Shown piece after piece: positions 19,177 to 27,515 of a stretch of 64,000 nucleotides of DNA. The position numbers were made by a program, and so were the translations under genes. The DNA is from Streptococcus suis. GTDB lineage: Bacteria > Bacillota > Bacilli > Lactobacillales > Streptococcaceae. The stretch lies in the NCBI RefSeq assembly GCF_016743335.1, contig NZ_WCJE01000004.1, positions 29,974 to 93,973 on the forward strand, in the 5' to 3' direction. Each line of letters begins with the position of its first letter. The stretch's first letter is position 1. The notes under the pieces are model-generated. The model saw only the letters and a program-made list of their open reading frames with translations. It had not been told where the DNA came from and ran no database searches.

Positions 19177-19217
19177 AGCCCCCTTGTTTTTTCCTTTGGG
19201 AAAATGAGGGGGCTTTT
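19177..19217 (+). terminator. Terminator after first sigma-like gene
   Basis: AGCCCCCTT (19177-19185) pairs with GAGGGGGCT (19206-19214), followed by TTTTC. A large loop makes it of moderate strength. Confidence 0.6.
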
Positions 19218-19256
19218 CTCTGCCCTCTCAATCAATTCTGATTGGAGGAAGAAAGA

Positions 19257-19682
19257 ATGGCATACAACCACGGACGGGAGGACAGGAAATGGCGTATCTG
19301 GAAAGAAGCGGAGGAAAAGCTGCTGCGTGAGTGCGGCGTTGATGAAGCGACCATTGAGCAGATACGCATAGCGGACAGGGCAGACTTCAATTCCAACAGG
19401 CGGTTTTACCGATGGACGAATGACGTTGCGGAATACCTTGAGGACATGGCAGACAGGGAGCGGCAAGCGGAGGTGAATACAGTTGCGGAGTTACTGGACG
19501 AGATTGAGAGCGAAAATCTCTATCAAGTATTAGTCACGGTGGACGGGCGTACCTTGAAAATCGTCCTGCTGAAAATGCAGGGGTATTCCACAAAGGAGAT
19601 TGCCCCGCTTGTGCATTTGACGACTGGTGCCATCTATGCGAGGTTAGACCATCTGCGGAAGAAGCTGCGGAAAATTTTATAG
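19257..19682 (+). CDS. Second sigma-70-like HTH protein
   Basis: A 141-residue protein; its last 40 residues ('LKMQGYSTKEIAPLVHLTTG', then 'AIYARLDHLRKKLRKIL') form a sigma region-4/LuxR-like helix-turn-helix. The N-terminal two thirds are helical and charged. ATG 19257 follows TTGGAGG (19242-19248) by 8 bases. It is one of three related regulator-type genes in a row, all in a GC-richer style than the ICE. Probably a DNA-binding regulator of the mobilizable element; the exact target is not visible. Confidence 0.72.
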   Translation: MAYNHGREDRKWRIWKEAEEKLLRECGVDEATIEQIRIADRADFNSNRRFYRWTNDVAEYLEDMADRERQAEVNTVAELLDEIESENLYQVLVTVDGRTLKIVLLKMQGYSTKEIAPLVHLTTGAIYARLDHLRKKLRKIL

Positions 19683-19765
19683 CTTCTAAAACAGCCTGCC
19701 ATCCTGCGGGCTACTGGGTGAGGGATGGAAATCCCCTCACTCATTTTTTGCAGGAGGACAACAGG

Positions 19766-20311
19766 ATGGCATACAGGGTTAAGGCATACACGCTTCGGGA
19801 GGAATCCACGGAAAGCGGCACAAGGTATTTTATCAGCTTTAAGGACGGGCAGGGCAAATCCCACGAGTTGGAAGTGTCGGAACAGTTCTTTATGGAGTTT
19901 CGGCAGATGGAGCGCAGGAACAGGAATCTTTTCTAATGGGACGAGCGGCACAGGGAGTTTAACGAGGTATGGGACGAAACCCTTTACAGACGGGCGTTGC
20001 GTGTACCTAAGAGCCTTGATGAACGCATGGTTGAGGAAGAACGGAATGAAACGCTCTATAAGGCGGTTGGGAGCCTTCCAGAGATACAAAGGCGGCGTTT
20101 CCTGCTCTACTACGAGTATGAGTTCAATTTTTACCAAATCGCCGCTATGGAGCATTGCACCGCTTCGGCAATACAGAAATCTGTTGCGATTGCAAAGGAG
20201 AAAGTAAAGGCGGAAATTGAAGAAATATCTCCAACCGTGACCGACACCGCCCGAAAGGAGGAAAGCCATGCAGAAGTTACAGACAGTCAACGCCGAAACG
20301 CTCCTTTATGA
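19766..20311 (+). pseudogene. Third sigma-like gene, broken by an in-frame TAA
   Basis: The frame from ATG 19766 (AGGAGG just before it) to 20309 reads as one sigma-70-like protein of 181 codons, interrupted at codon 57 by TAA (19934-19936) between 'RRNRNLF' and 'WDERHREFNE'. The downstream part carries the region-4-like helix-turn-helix ('LPEIQRRRFLLYYEYEFNFY', then 'QIAAMEHCTASAIQKSV'). Context suggests a CAA to TAA change. Reinitiation at TTG 19997 could yield a 104-residue C-terminal piece. It overlaps the 5' end of the ATPase gene by 44 bases. Confidence 0.75.
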
Positions 20312-21293
20312 ACCGCTTGAGAAACCATCCTTTGTGGTGGACAGCCTTATCCCGACAGGCTTATCGCTGTTCTGCGGCTCACAGAAGATAGGCAAAAGCT
20401 GGCTCATGCTGAAGCTATGCTTATGCGTGTCGCAGGGAATCCCTTTATGGGATATGCCGACAATGGAGGGCGATGTGCTTTACCTCTGCCTTGAGGACAC
20501 GTTCTGCCGCATACAGGACAGGTTATTTCGTTTGACGGACGAAGCAAGCGGGCGGCTCCACTTTGCCGTGGCAAGCTGCAAGCTGTCAGACGGTCTTATC
20601 GTGCAGCTTGAAGATTATCTGAAAGATTACCCAGACAGCAGGCTCATTGTCATTGATACCTTGCAGAAAGTCCGTACAGCTTCAAAAGACAATGCCTATG
20701 CAAGCGACTATGGGGACATCTCCCTCATCAAAGACTTTGCCGACAGGCACTCTCTGGCGGTCATTGTCGTACACCACATCCGAAAGCAGAATGACAGCGA
20801 CGTGTTCAACAAGGTGTCTGGGACGACAGGATTAACGGGGAGTGCGGACGCTACCTTTGTTCTGGAAAAGGAGAAACGTGCGTCTGACACCGCCAAGCTG
20901 TATGTGACGGGCAGGGACACGCCTTATCAGGAATACACGCTGCGTTTCCGTGATTGCCGTTGGGAGCTTGTGGAGCGGAAAACGCAGGAGCAGCTTGCGA
21001 AAGAAACGATACCAGATGTCCTTTTTCGGTTGGTGGATTTTATGAGGGATAAGGAAGAATGGATAGGCACGGCAACGGAACTGTTAGCCGCTATGGGGGA
21101 AACGGAAACCATACCCACGGTGATTACGAAATGGCTGAATGAATACCGCACCACATTTTTAAGCGAGAACCGTATCTGCTACCAGTACAGCCGCAGGAAA
21201 GACGGCAGGCGGATTGCCCTTGCAAGGAGGGCGGGTGACAGCGGTGATGGTGGTGACAGCGATATTAGGATACCCCCCTGTTACTGTCATTGA
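20268..21293 (+). CDS. RepA-like AAA ATPase/helicase (RecA fold)
   Basis: RecA-fold ATPase (341 residues) of the AAA_25/RepA type: Walker A 'GSQKIGKSW' (about 37-45), Walker B 'LIVIDTLQ' (about 125-132), and 'VIVVHHIRK' typical of hexameric RepA helicases. It probably serves replication of the excised or mobilised element. ATG 20268 follows AAAGGAGG. The C-terminus runs into the repeat cluster, whose first copy encodes its 'AGDSGDGGDSDIRIPP' tail, so the end has been shaped by the repeat. Confidence 0.8.
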   Translation: MQKLQTVNAETLLYEPLEKPSFVVDSLIPTGLSLFCGSQKIGKSWLMLKLCLCVSQGIPLWDMPTMEGDVLYLCLEDTFCRIQDRLFRLTDEASGRLHFAVASCKLSDGLIVQLEDYLKDYPDSRLIVIDTLQKVRTASKDNAYASDYGDISLIKDFADRHSLAVIVVHHIRKQNDSDVFNKVSGTTGLTGSADATFVLEKEKRASDTAKLYVTGRDTPYQEYTLRFRDCRWELVERKTQEQLAKETIPDVLFRLVDFMRDKEEWIGTATELLAAMGETETIPTVITKWLNEYRTTFLSENRICYQYSRRKDGRRIALARRAGDSGDGGDSDIRIPPCYCH

Positions 21294-21776
21294 CGCTTAA
21301 AGCCATGTAAAGCTGGCGGCTCTGCCCTGCGGGTGACAGCAGTGACGGTGGTGACAGTGATTTTAGGATACCCTGCCGCTGTCATCCCTACGGGAGAACA
21401 CCCCGTAAACGCAAAATGCAGGCGTGAGATTTACTCGCCCTTTTCGGTCGTGTAAAACCACCCCTGCGGTCAGAAAAATCATTCCGATTTTTCCGACTGC
21501 GTTTACAGGGTGTAACACACTACACTTTGCCCTGCAAAGTCGTGTGCCAGACGTTCCCTCTGGACTCCCTTAAGGCAGGGCTGTGCCCTGCTATCCTACG
21601 CCTTACGGCTTCGGATAAAAGAATGGCGGCATGACGGTGACGGCTCTTGCGAGGGGGGTATCCCAAAAACACCGTCATCATCGACATGACCGTCATGCAG
21701 GGGGTGAGGGTGACAGTTGCGGCAGTCGGCAGGGGGTATCCCAAAACTGCTGTCACCACCGTCACCGCTGTCACCC
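21233..21776 (+). repeat. Cluster of direct and inverted repeats before the MobV gene
   Basis: Two direct copies of a unit starting GGGTGACAGC, with GGTGGTGACAG inside and ending near GGATACCC, lie at 21233-21277 and 21331-21373. Inverted copies occur around 21655-21709 (partial) and 21730-21776 (27-base core 21750-21776 with one mismatch to each direct copy). The 520-base gene-free stretch 21294-21817 also holds a GTC-GAAAAATC/GATTTTTC-GAC hairpin (about 21472-21502). The repeats could be plasmid-like iterons or recombination sites. Confidence 0.75.
21516..21546 (+). other. Candidate MobV oriT hairpin
   Basis: CACACTACACTTTGC (21516-21530) pairs with GCAAAGTCGTGTG (21534-21546), with a small internal loop. 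The sequence resembles pMV158-type origins, where a hairpin holding a T-G-T-G and A-C-T-T-T element is nicked by a MobV relaxase. It lies 270 bases upstream of a MobV gene. The assignment is by resemblance. Confidence 0.45.
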
Positions 21777-21817
21777 CAAAGGACGGTCACCCGCCGAAAG
21801 AAAGGAGGAATCCGCCT

Positions 21818-22783
21818 ATGCCTTATGCAATCCTGCGTTTCCAGAAACGAAAAGCGGGCGGCGTTGCGGCTTGTGAACGCCACAACGAGCGGAAGAAAGA
21901 AGCCTACAAAAGCAACCCAGATATAGATATGGAACGCTCTAAAAACAATTACCATCTCATAGCACCACCAAAGTACACCTACAAGAAAGAGATTAACCGC
22001 ATGGTAGCCGAAGCGGGGTGCAGGACAAGGAAAGACAGCGTGATGATGGTGGAAACGCTCATCACAGCTTCACCAGAATTTATGAACCAGTTACCGCCCG
22101 AAGAACAAAAAGCGTATTTCCAGACGGCTCTTGACTTCATTTCGGAGCGTGTTGGAAAGCAGAATATCCTCTCCGCTGTCGTCCATATGGACGAGAGAAC
22201 GCCCCATATGCACCTCTGCTTTGTGCAGATTACGCCAGACAATAAGCTGTCAGCGAAAGCTATCTTAGGCAACCAGAAATCATTATCCGAGTGGCAGACC
22301 GCCTACCATGAGCGGATGTCCTCACGGTGGAATCAGCTTGAACGGGGGCAGTCCTCAATGGAAACCAAGCGGAAACACGTCCCCACATGGCTCTATAAAT
22401 TAGGCGGCAGGCTTGATAAACAGTATGAAGAAATCGTGTCTGCCCTATCCGACATCAACGCCTTTAACGCAGGGAAGAAAAGGGATAAAGCGTTAGATTT
22501 ACTCTCTGCATGGCTGCCAGACGTGGAGAAATTCTCTAAGGAAATCGGGAAACAGCAGGCGTATATCGACAGTTTGAAAGAGAGAATTGGGCAGGAATCA
22601 GACTATGCGGGGCGTATGCGTGATGAAAAGTACGAGCAGGAACTAAAGGTGCAGAAAGCGAATCAGAAGATATTTGAATTGCAGAGAACCAACGAGCAGA
22701 TGGGGCGGCTGCTGTCAAAAATACCACCCGAAGTGTTGGAAGAATTGCAGAAAAATCATAGAAGCAGAGCGAAAGAAAGGTAG
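21818..22783 (+). CDS. MobV family relaxase (Pre/Mob)
   Basis: Nicks oriT and leads the element's strand into recipients using a helper transfer system. A 321-residue Pre/Mob protein: 'MPYAILRFQKRKAGGVAACERH' is the usual MobV N-terminus region, 'IDMERSKNNYHL' follows, and the metal-binding motif 'HMDERTPHMHL' is at about 124-134. The C-terminal third is coiled coil. I chose ATG 21818 for AAAGGAGG at 21801-21808; a longer frame upstream only reads through the repeats. It is followed 8 bases later by the parB-like gene, so a two-gene operon is likely. Confidence 0.88.
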   Translation: MPYAILRFQKRKAGGVAACERHNERKKEAYKSNPDIDMERSKNNYHLIAPPKYTYKKEINRMVAEAGCRTRKDSVMMVETLITASPEFMNQLPPEEQKAYFQTALDFISERVGKQNILSAVVHMDERTPHMHLCFVQITPDNKLSAKAILGNQKSLSEWQTAYHERMSSRWNQLERGQSSMETKRKHVPTWLYKLGGRLDKQYEEIVSALSDINAFNAGKKRDKALDLLSAWLPDVEKFSKEIGKQQAYIDSLKERIGQESDYAGRMRDEKYEQELKVQKANQKIFELQRTNEQMGRLLSKIPPEVLEELQKNHRSRAKER

Positions 22784-22791
22784 ATATGTGA

Positions 22792-23646
22792 ATGAAGAAA
22801 CAGGATTTTAAGGTGTTAAAGACCAAAGACTTGTACCCGTTCCCCGACAATCCGTTTCATGTGGCAGAAGATGAAACACTGTCAGAGTTAGCGGAAAGCA
22901 TCAAGGAATTTGGCATTGTCACGCCGATAATCACACGCCCGAAAGAGGACGGGGACGGTTATGAAGTGATTGCAGGACAGCGGCGTGTCCGTGCTTCTGA
23001 ACTTGCAGGGATAAATACCGTGCCTGCGTTTGTCCTGCCCTTAGACCGTGACCGAGCCATCATCACCCTTGTAGACAGCAATTTGCAGCGTGAGAATATC
23101 CTGCCATCGGAGCGGGCGTTTGCTTACAAGATGAAATCCGAAGCCATGAAGCGGCAGGGTTTCCGCACAGACTTAACCTCGTCACAAGTTGTGACGAAGT
23201 TGCGGACGGACGACAAGGTGGCACAGGGCTTCGGCGTGGGCAGGATGACCGTGCAGCGTTTTATCCGCCTGACGGAACTGATACCGCCGATTTTGCAGAT
23301 GGTGGACGAGGGGAAAATCGCCCTCACGCCTGCGGTGGAACTGTCCTTCTTGAAGAAAGACGAGCAGGAAAACCTCTTTGCCACGATGGAGAGCGAAGAA
23401 GCAACGCCCTCACTCTCACAGGCACAGCGGATGAAACAGTTAAGCCAGAGCGGGCGGCTTGACATGGATACGATATTTGCGATTATGACGGAGGAAAAGG
23501 GCAACCAGAAAGAAACCTTGAAAATCAACACAAGCAAGCTGAAAAAATACTTTCCGAAGAACACAACGCCGAAGCAGATGGAGGAAACCATCATCAAACT
23601 TTTGGAGCGTGAGTTGCAGAGGAAACGCAACCGTGACAGCCGCTAA
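22792..23646 (+). CDS. ParB/RepB/Spo0J family protein
   Basis: A 284-residue ParB-type DNA-binding protein: N-terminal CTPase/nuclease-like domain with 'NPFHVAEDETLSELAESIKE', 'GIVTPIITRP' and 'YEVIAGQRRVRASELAG' (about 20-75), then a helix-turn-helix region 'KVAQGFGVGRMTVQRFIRL'. It is transposon-borne, with no ParA next to it, so a regulatory or copy-control role is as likely as partition. Confidence 0.85.
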   Translation: MKKQDFKVLKTKDLYPFPDNPFHVAEDETLSELAESIKEFGIVTPIITRPKEDGDGYEVIAGQRRVRASELAGINTVPAFVLPLDRDRAIITLVDSNLQRENILPSERAFAYKMKSEAMKRQGFRTDLTSSQVVTKLRTDDKVAQGFGVGRMTVQRFIRLTELIPPILQMVDEGKIALTPAVELSFLKKDEQENLFATMESEEATPSLSQAQRMKQLSQSGRLDMDTIFAIMTEEKGNQKETLKINTSKLKKYFPKNTTPKQMEETIIKLLERELQRKRNRDSR

Positions 23647-23691
23647 TCTTCTTTTTTCGGGAAGTAAATACAGAGAGTTGAGGTATGGAGA

Positions 23692-23922
23692 ATGAGAGAA
23701 ATCCAGTATGAAATCGTAAAGGAAATCGCAGTATTGTCTACGGGCGACAGTGGCTACACAAAGGAAATCAATCTCATTTCATGGAATGGGAAAGAGCCGA
23801 AGTATGACATCCGCAGCTTTTCCCCGAACCGTGAAAAGTGCGGCAAGGGAATCACGCTGAACGCTGATGAAGCGGCGGCACTCCTTAAAGCATTACAGAA
23901 AGAATTAAACAGCGAGGATTAA
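23692..23922 (+). CDS. YdbC/PC4-like ssDNA-binding protein
   Basis: A 76-residue protein resembling lactococcal YdbC, a PC4-fold single-strand DNA-binding protein: 'IAVLSTGDSGYTKEINLISW', 'GKEPKYDIRSFSPN', 'GKGITLNADEAAALLKAL'. It may coat DNA or help transcription during mobilization. Its last codon overlaps the frame of the next ORF. Confidence 0.75.
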   Translation: MREIQYEIVKEIAVLSTGDSGYTKEINLISWNGKEPKYDIRSFSPNREKCGKGITLNADEAAALLKALQKELNSED

Positions 23923-23993
23923 TGGTATCTGATTGGCAGGGCGGGGACATTTCCAAACTCTTCCCTGCCCTGTCTGGAAAGGAAGATTTAAGT

Positions 23994-24185
23994 ATGGGCG
24001 AGGATAAGAAAGCAGATAAAAAGAGAAAGCGTATCGTGCCAAAAGCACCAGTGCAGATGATAATCAGCCGTGAATATGTCGGCACACAGACCGTTACAGA
24101 AGCGTTTGTCCCGATTATCTCCGAGGATATTCGGAAGAAGATTGCCGAGGGCGACACCTTCGACAATGAGGGGCTGTCCGCTTAG
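23994..24185 (+). CDS. Small conserved transposon protein
   Basis: A 63-residue basic protein (MGEDKKADKKRKRIV..., then 'YVGTQTVTEAFVPIISEDI') of unknown function, often found just before a large serine recombinase. ATG 23994 has AAAGGAAG about 8 bases upstream; the frame is open back to 23922, so a longer form cannot be excluded. Confidence 0.6.
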   Translation: MGEDKKADKKRKRIVPKAPVQMIISREYVGTQTVTEAFVPIISEDIRKKIAEGDTFDNEGLSA

Positions 24186-24239
24186 AATGTACGCAATGGG
24201 ACATGAAAACAGATAGGACAGATACGGAGGTTTTACAGT

Positions 24240-26096
24240 ATGGCAGGAATCAAAGAAGAAAAGAAAATCTATTTAGTCGGCATTTATTGCCGCTTATCTA
24301 AAGACGATGGTACGGATAACGAGAGTGCGAGCATTGCGACACAGAAATCCATCCTCACGGATTATGTGAAAAAGCAGGGATGGCACATAGCAAAAACGTA
24401 TGTGGACGATGGTTATTCTGGTACAAATTTCCAAAGACCAAGTTTCCAGAATATGATAAAAGACATTGAAAGCGGTCTGATAAACTGCGTGATTACGAAA
24501 GATTTATCCCGTCTGGGGAGAAACTATCTTGATTGTGGGTTATATCTGGAAGTTTTCTTCCCAGAGCATAACGTGAGGTATATAGCGGTCAATGACGGCG
24601 TAGATACCTTGAATAAATCTGCTATGGACATCACGCCTTTCCGCAACATTTTAAACGAAATGTATGCCGCTGACATATCTGTTAAGATAAAATCGGCATA
24701 TCGGGCGAGGTTTCAACAGGGGAAATTCATGGGAACTACCGCCCCTTATGGCTATATCAAAGACCCTGCCGACCACAACCATCTGCTGATAGATGATAAA
24801 GTGGCACATGTTGTAAAAGAGATATTCGACCTTGCATTAAAAGGGAATGGAGTTGCCAAAATTTGCAGACATCTTAATAAACAGCATATCCTACGCCCTG
24901 CCGCTTATGCGGCGGAGCGTGGCGAAACAGGCTTTGAACGTCATTTTGAGGGGAACGAGGACAAACGCTATATTTGGAGTGGGAACAGCGTGAGGAGCAT
25001 TTTAAGAAGCCCGATATATGCGGGAAATCTTGTAGGCTACAAACGGATTGCCGCCAATATGAAAAGCAAGAAACGCCCCTCTAAGCTGCCCGAAGAATGG
25101 GAAGTGATACCCAATACCCATGAGGGAATAGTCACGCAGGAGGAATTTGATATTGTCCAACAGCTTATTACAAGTCGTAGGCTTCCACAGAACAAGGGAG
25201 GATTTGTAAATATTTTTGCAGGCGTTATCAAGTGTGTGGACTGCGGATGTGCTCTGCGGGCAATGAACGTACACAGGAGGAAACGCCCAGAGATTATCGA
25301 CTGTGTACAGTATTCATGTAATAATTATGCAAGAAACGGAAGAAGCGAGTGTAGTGCCCACAATATAGAAGCAAGGGATTTATTCAATGCCGTTCTTGCC
25401 GACATCAACTGTTTTGCGGATATGGCAGTGAATGATGAAAAGGCGGTCAGGGCCATAGAAAAGCGGCTCACGGAAACAGACCAGAGCAGGGCGAAAGCAT
25501 TAGAGAAAGAACGTAAGAAGCTGAACAAACGCCTTGCGGAACTGGACAGGCTGTTTTCCTCTCTCTACGAGGATAAGGTCATGGAGCGTATTACCGAGCG
25601 GAATTTTGAGATGATGTCGGGGAAATACCAGAAAGAGCAGCTTGAAATTGAAGCAAGGCTGAAAGAGGTGACGGAAACTCTTAATGAAAGCTACGAGAAA
25701 TCACGGGGAATCCGTGACTTCCTCGCCCTTATCCGAAATTATCAAGGCTTAAAAGAACTGGATGCAACAGTTATAAACGCACTCATAGACAAGATACTTG
25801 TTTCGGAGCGTGAGAAGATGGCAGACGGAACAGTGAAGCAGGAAATCAAGATTTACTATAAATTCATCGGCTTTGTCGATGAATTACATATCATACCTAC
25901 AAAACGGTGGGCAGCAATGCCCGCTAAAAATTGTACGGTGTGCGGCGTTGAATATGTCCCGGGCTCTGGTGCATCAAGGTATTGTCCTGCTTGTGCCAAG
26001 AAGATACGGAGGGAGAAATCAAACGAGAGCAAATGCAGGAGCAGAGAACAGAAAAGGATAGCATGTATGAACTGTCCGCAAAAAATGACCGACTGA
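24240..26096 (+). CDS. Large serine recombinase of the resistance element
   Basis: A 618-residue serine recombinase. Resolvase domain: 'GIYCRLSKDD' with the catalytic Ser near residue 20, 'DDGYSGTNFQRP', 'KDLSRLGRNYLD'; then the recombinase domain ('RFQQGKFMGTTAPYGY', 'SGNSVRSILRSPIYAGNLVG'), a zinc ribbon ('CVDCGCALRAM' with 'SCNNYARNGRSEC'), a coiled coil and a C-terminal extension with a second CxxC ribbon. It probably excises and inserts the tet(O) element. It lies at the right end of the foreign segment, immediately before the ICE toprim gene, as expected for an element-end recombinase. It looks intact. Confidence 0.88.
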   Translation: MAGIKEEKKIYLVGIYCRLSKDDGTDNESASIATQKSILTDYVKKQGWHIAKTYVDDGYSGTNFQRPSFQNMIKDIESGLINCVITKDLSRLGRNYLDCGLYLEVFFPEHNVRYIAVNDGVDTLNKSAMDITPFRNILNEMYAADISVKIKSAYRARFQQGKFMGTTAPYGYIKDPADHNHLLIDDKVAHVVKEIFDLALKGNGVAKICRHLNKQHILRPAAYAAERGETGFERHFEGNEDKRYIWSGNSVRSILRSPIYAGNLVGYKRIAANMKSKKRPSKLPEEWEVIPNTHEGIVTQEEFDIVQQLITSRRLPQNKGGFVNIFAGVIKCVDCGCALRAMNVHRRKRPEIIDCVQYSCNNYARNGRSECSAHNIEARDLFNAVLADINCFADMAVNDEKAVRAIEKRLTETDQSRAKALEKERKKLNKRLAELDRLFSSLYEDKVMERITERNFEMMSGKYQKEQLEIEARLKEVTETLNESYEKSRGIRDFLALIRNYQGLKELDATVINALIDKILVSEREKMADGTVKQEIKIYYKFIGFVDELHIIPTKRWAAMPAKNCTVCGVEYVPGSGASRYCPACAKKIRREKSNESKCRSREQKRIACMNCPQKMTD

Positions 26097-26118
26097 ACTA
26101 CGACAAGCGAGAACAACT

Positions 26119-26146
26119 AGCAGGAGACAGTCTTCTGCTTTTTTTG
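26119..26146 (+). terminator. Terminator before the toprim gene
   Basis: AGCAGGAGA (26119-26127) pairs with TCTTCTGCT (26131-26139), with one G-T pair, followed by seven T. It probably once ended the helicase gene of the ICE, whose distal part is now gone. Confidence 0.65.
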
Positions 26147-26159
26147 ATAGGGAGGAAAG

Positions 26160-27260
26160 ATGACACGAATTAAAGCAGTAAAACAAAAGGCCATTTTAGA
26201 TGTTGCTGAGAGTCTGGGCTGTTCCTTCAGACGTTTATCAGGACACATTTATGAACACCCAGACCATGATTCCTTTCGGATTTTTGCCGATACCAATACT
26301 TTCAAATGGTTTTCAAGAGATATACAAGGAGATGTAATTGACTTTGTTCAATTAGTGACAGGTGTTTCTTTCAAAGAGGCTGTATCCTATCTTGAAACTG
26401 GGGATTTTGAACAAGTTAAGTTGATAGAAGAAACTTATCAACCATTTCAATACTATTTGCATGAAGAACCCTTTCAGCAAGCACGTACTTACTTGCAAGT
26501 CGTCCGTGGCCTAAGTGATCAGACTATTAATACCTTTGGCAGACAAGGATTGCTTGCTCACGCTACTTATCAATCGGAGCCCGTATTAGTGTTAAAAAGC
26601 TATGACCACAACGGGACCTTACAGGCCGCAAGCCTTCAAGGTCTCGTCAAAAATGAAGAAAAACACGATCGAGGTTATCTCAAAAAAATCATGAAAGGAT
26701 CTCATGGCTATGTCGGTATTAGTTTCGATATTGGGAATCCTAAGCGACTCATTTTTTGTGAATCAGTTATCGATATGATGAGTTATTATCAGCTTTACCA
26801 AAAGCAATTATCCGATGTTCGCCTGATTTCAATGGAAGGTTTAAAACTTTCTGTGATTGCTTATCAGACCTTGCGTCTAGCAGCAGAGGAACAGGGGAAA
26901 TTGGCATTTCTAGATACAGTAAATCCAAGCAGACTTAGTCATTATCTTCAGGCAATACAAGAGACGACAACCTTCTTCCAAACTCATTCAAATGCATTAA
27001 CATTGGCTGTTGATAACGATGAGGCAGGAAGAGAATTTTGTCAGAAACTGTCAGATAAAGGACTTCCGCTTTCTCAAGATTTACCACCATTGCAAGGACT
27101 TGAAACAAAGTTAGATTGGAATGATATTGTGAAACGACAAAAGGAATTATCTTTAAGAGATCTTATCCAGTCAGCCCAAACAAAAGTCATTAGAGATCAT
27201 CCTCCACCTAAACGAGAGCACACTTTTGATGTGATAACAAAATCAAGTCCGCTATCATAA
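26160..27260 (+). CDS. Toprim / DUF3991-like primase-type ICE protein
   Basis: A 366-residue protein with an N-terminal DUF3991-like, zinc-finger-type domain ('SGHIYEHPDHDSFRIFADTN', 'GDVIDFVQLVTGVSFKEAVSYL') and a toprim fold ('LIFCESVIDMMSYYQLYQ', 'LAVDNDEAGREF'). Such proteins prime the transferred strand or help ICE replication. ATG 26160 follows GGGAGG. Codon use returns to the low-GC ICE style. The last codons hold the second copy of the 19-base repeat. Three small ICE genes follow. Confidence 0.8.
   Translation: MTRIKAVKQKAILDVAESLGCSFRRLSGHIYEHPDHDSFRIFADTNTFKWFSRDIQGDVIDFVQLVTGVSFKEAVSYLETGDFEQVKLIEETYQPFQYYLHEEPFQQARTYLQVVRGLSDQTINTFGRQGLLAHATYQSEPVLVLKSYDHNGTLQAASLQGLVKNEEKHDRGYLKKIMKGSHGYVGISFDIGNPKRLIFCESVIDMMSYYQLYQKQLSDVRLISMEGLKLSVIAYQTLRLAAEEQGKLAFLDTVNPSRLSHYLQAIQETTTFFQTHSNALTLAVDNDEAGREFCQKLSDKGLPLSQDLPPLQGLETKLDWNDIVKRQKELSLRDLIQSAQTKVIRDHPPPKREHTFDVITKSSPLS
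27229..27247 (+). repeat. 19-base direct repeat, copy 2
   Basis: Identical to 1783-1801; here it encodes part of the toprim protein's C-terminus. Confidence 0.5.
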
Positions 27261-27287
27261 TCTAGAATGTGACAAGGAGGACACCCT

Positions 27288-27515
27288 ATGAGTGTGATTG
27301 AACGTCTGGCTGAAAAAGTAGCTAGACAAGAAGAAAAGGTCTCACGTGAGACGGAGAAATTGGAACACTATCGTGACCAACTACAAACAGCTATGTACAG
27401 TACCTTTATCAAACGGCAACAATCTAGTCAGTTGTCATTTCATGAAGCACTAGAGCAAGCCTTTGGTAAAGAAACCACACTACACCCAAATTACAGAAAT
27501 GAGGATACAGAATGA
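27288..27515 (+). CDS. Small conserved ICE protein (DUF5965-like)
   Basis: A 75-residue, strongly helical protein ('RLAEKVARQEEKVSRETEKL') with an ACAAGGAGGAC-type ribosome site. I recall similar small proteins at this place in streptococcal ICEs; function unknown. Its stop overlaps the next start by 4 bases, implying coupling. Confidence 0.65.
   Translation: MSVIERLAEKVARQEEKVSRETEKLEHYRDQLQTAMYSTFIKRQQSSQLSFHEALEQAFGKETTLHPNYRNEDTE

Noticed and set aside
18975..19466. Minus-strand ORF of 163 codons
   Set aside because: It runs antisense across two well-supported sigma-like genes and a terminator.
19725..20207. Alternative plus-frame ORF of 160 codons through the broken sigma-like gene
   Set aside because: The protein is Arg/Trp-rich without domain features; the interrupted frame has the clear helix-turn-helix.
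21233..21776. Repeats considered as a CRISPR array
   Set aside because: Units occur in both orientations, vary, have uneven spacing and no cas genes are near.
21520..21955. Minus-strand ORFs of 84 and 119 codons over the repeat cluster and mob start
   Set aside because: They are translations of the repeats and the antisense of the MobV gene, rich in His/Arg/Ser with no family resemblance.
26097..26121. Possible last codons of the helicase gene (reading ...TTSENN then stop)
   Set aside because: Only a few codons before a terminator; attractive as a 3' remnant but not provable without an intact relative.
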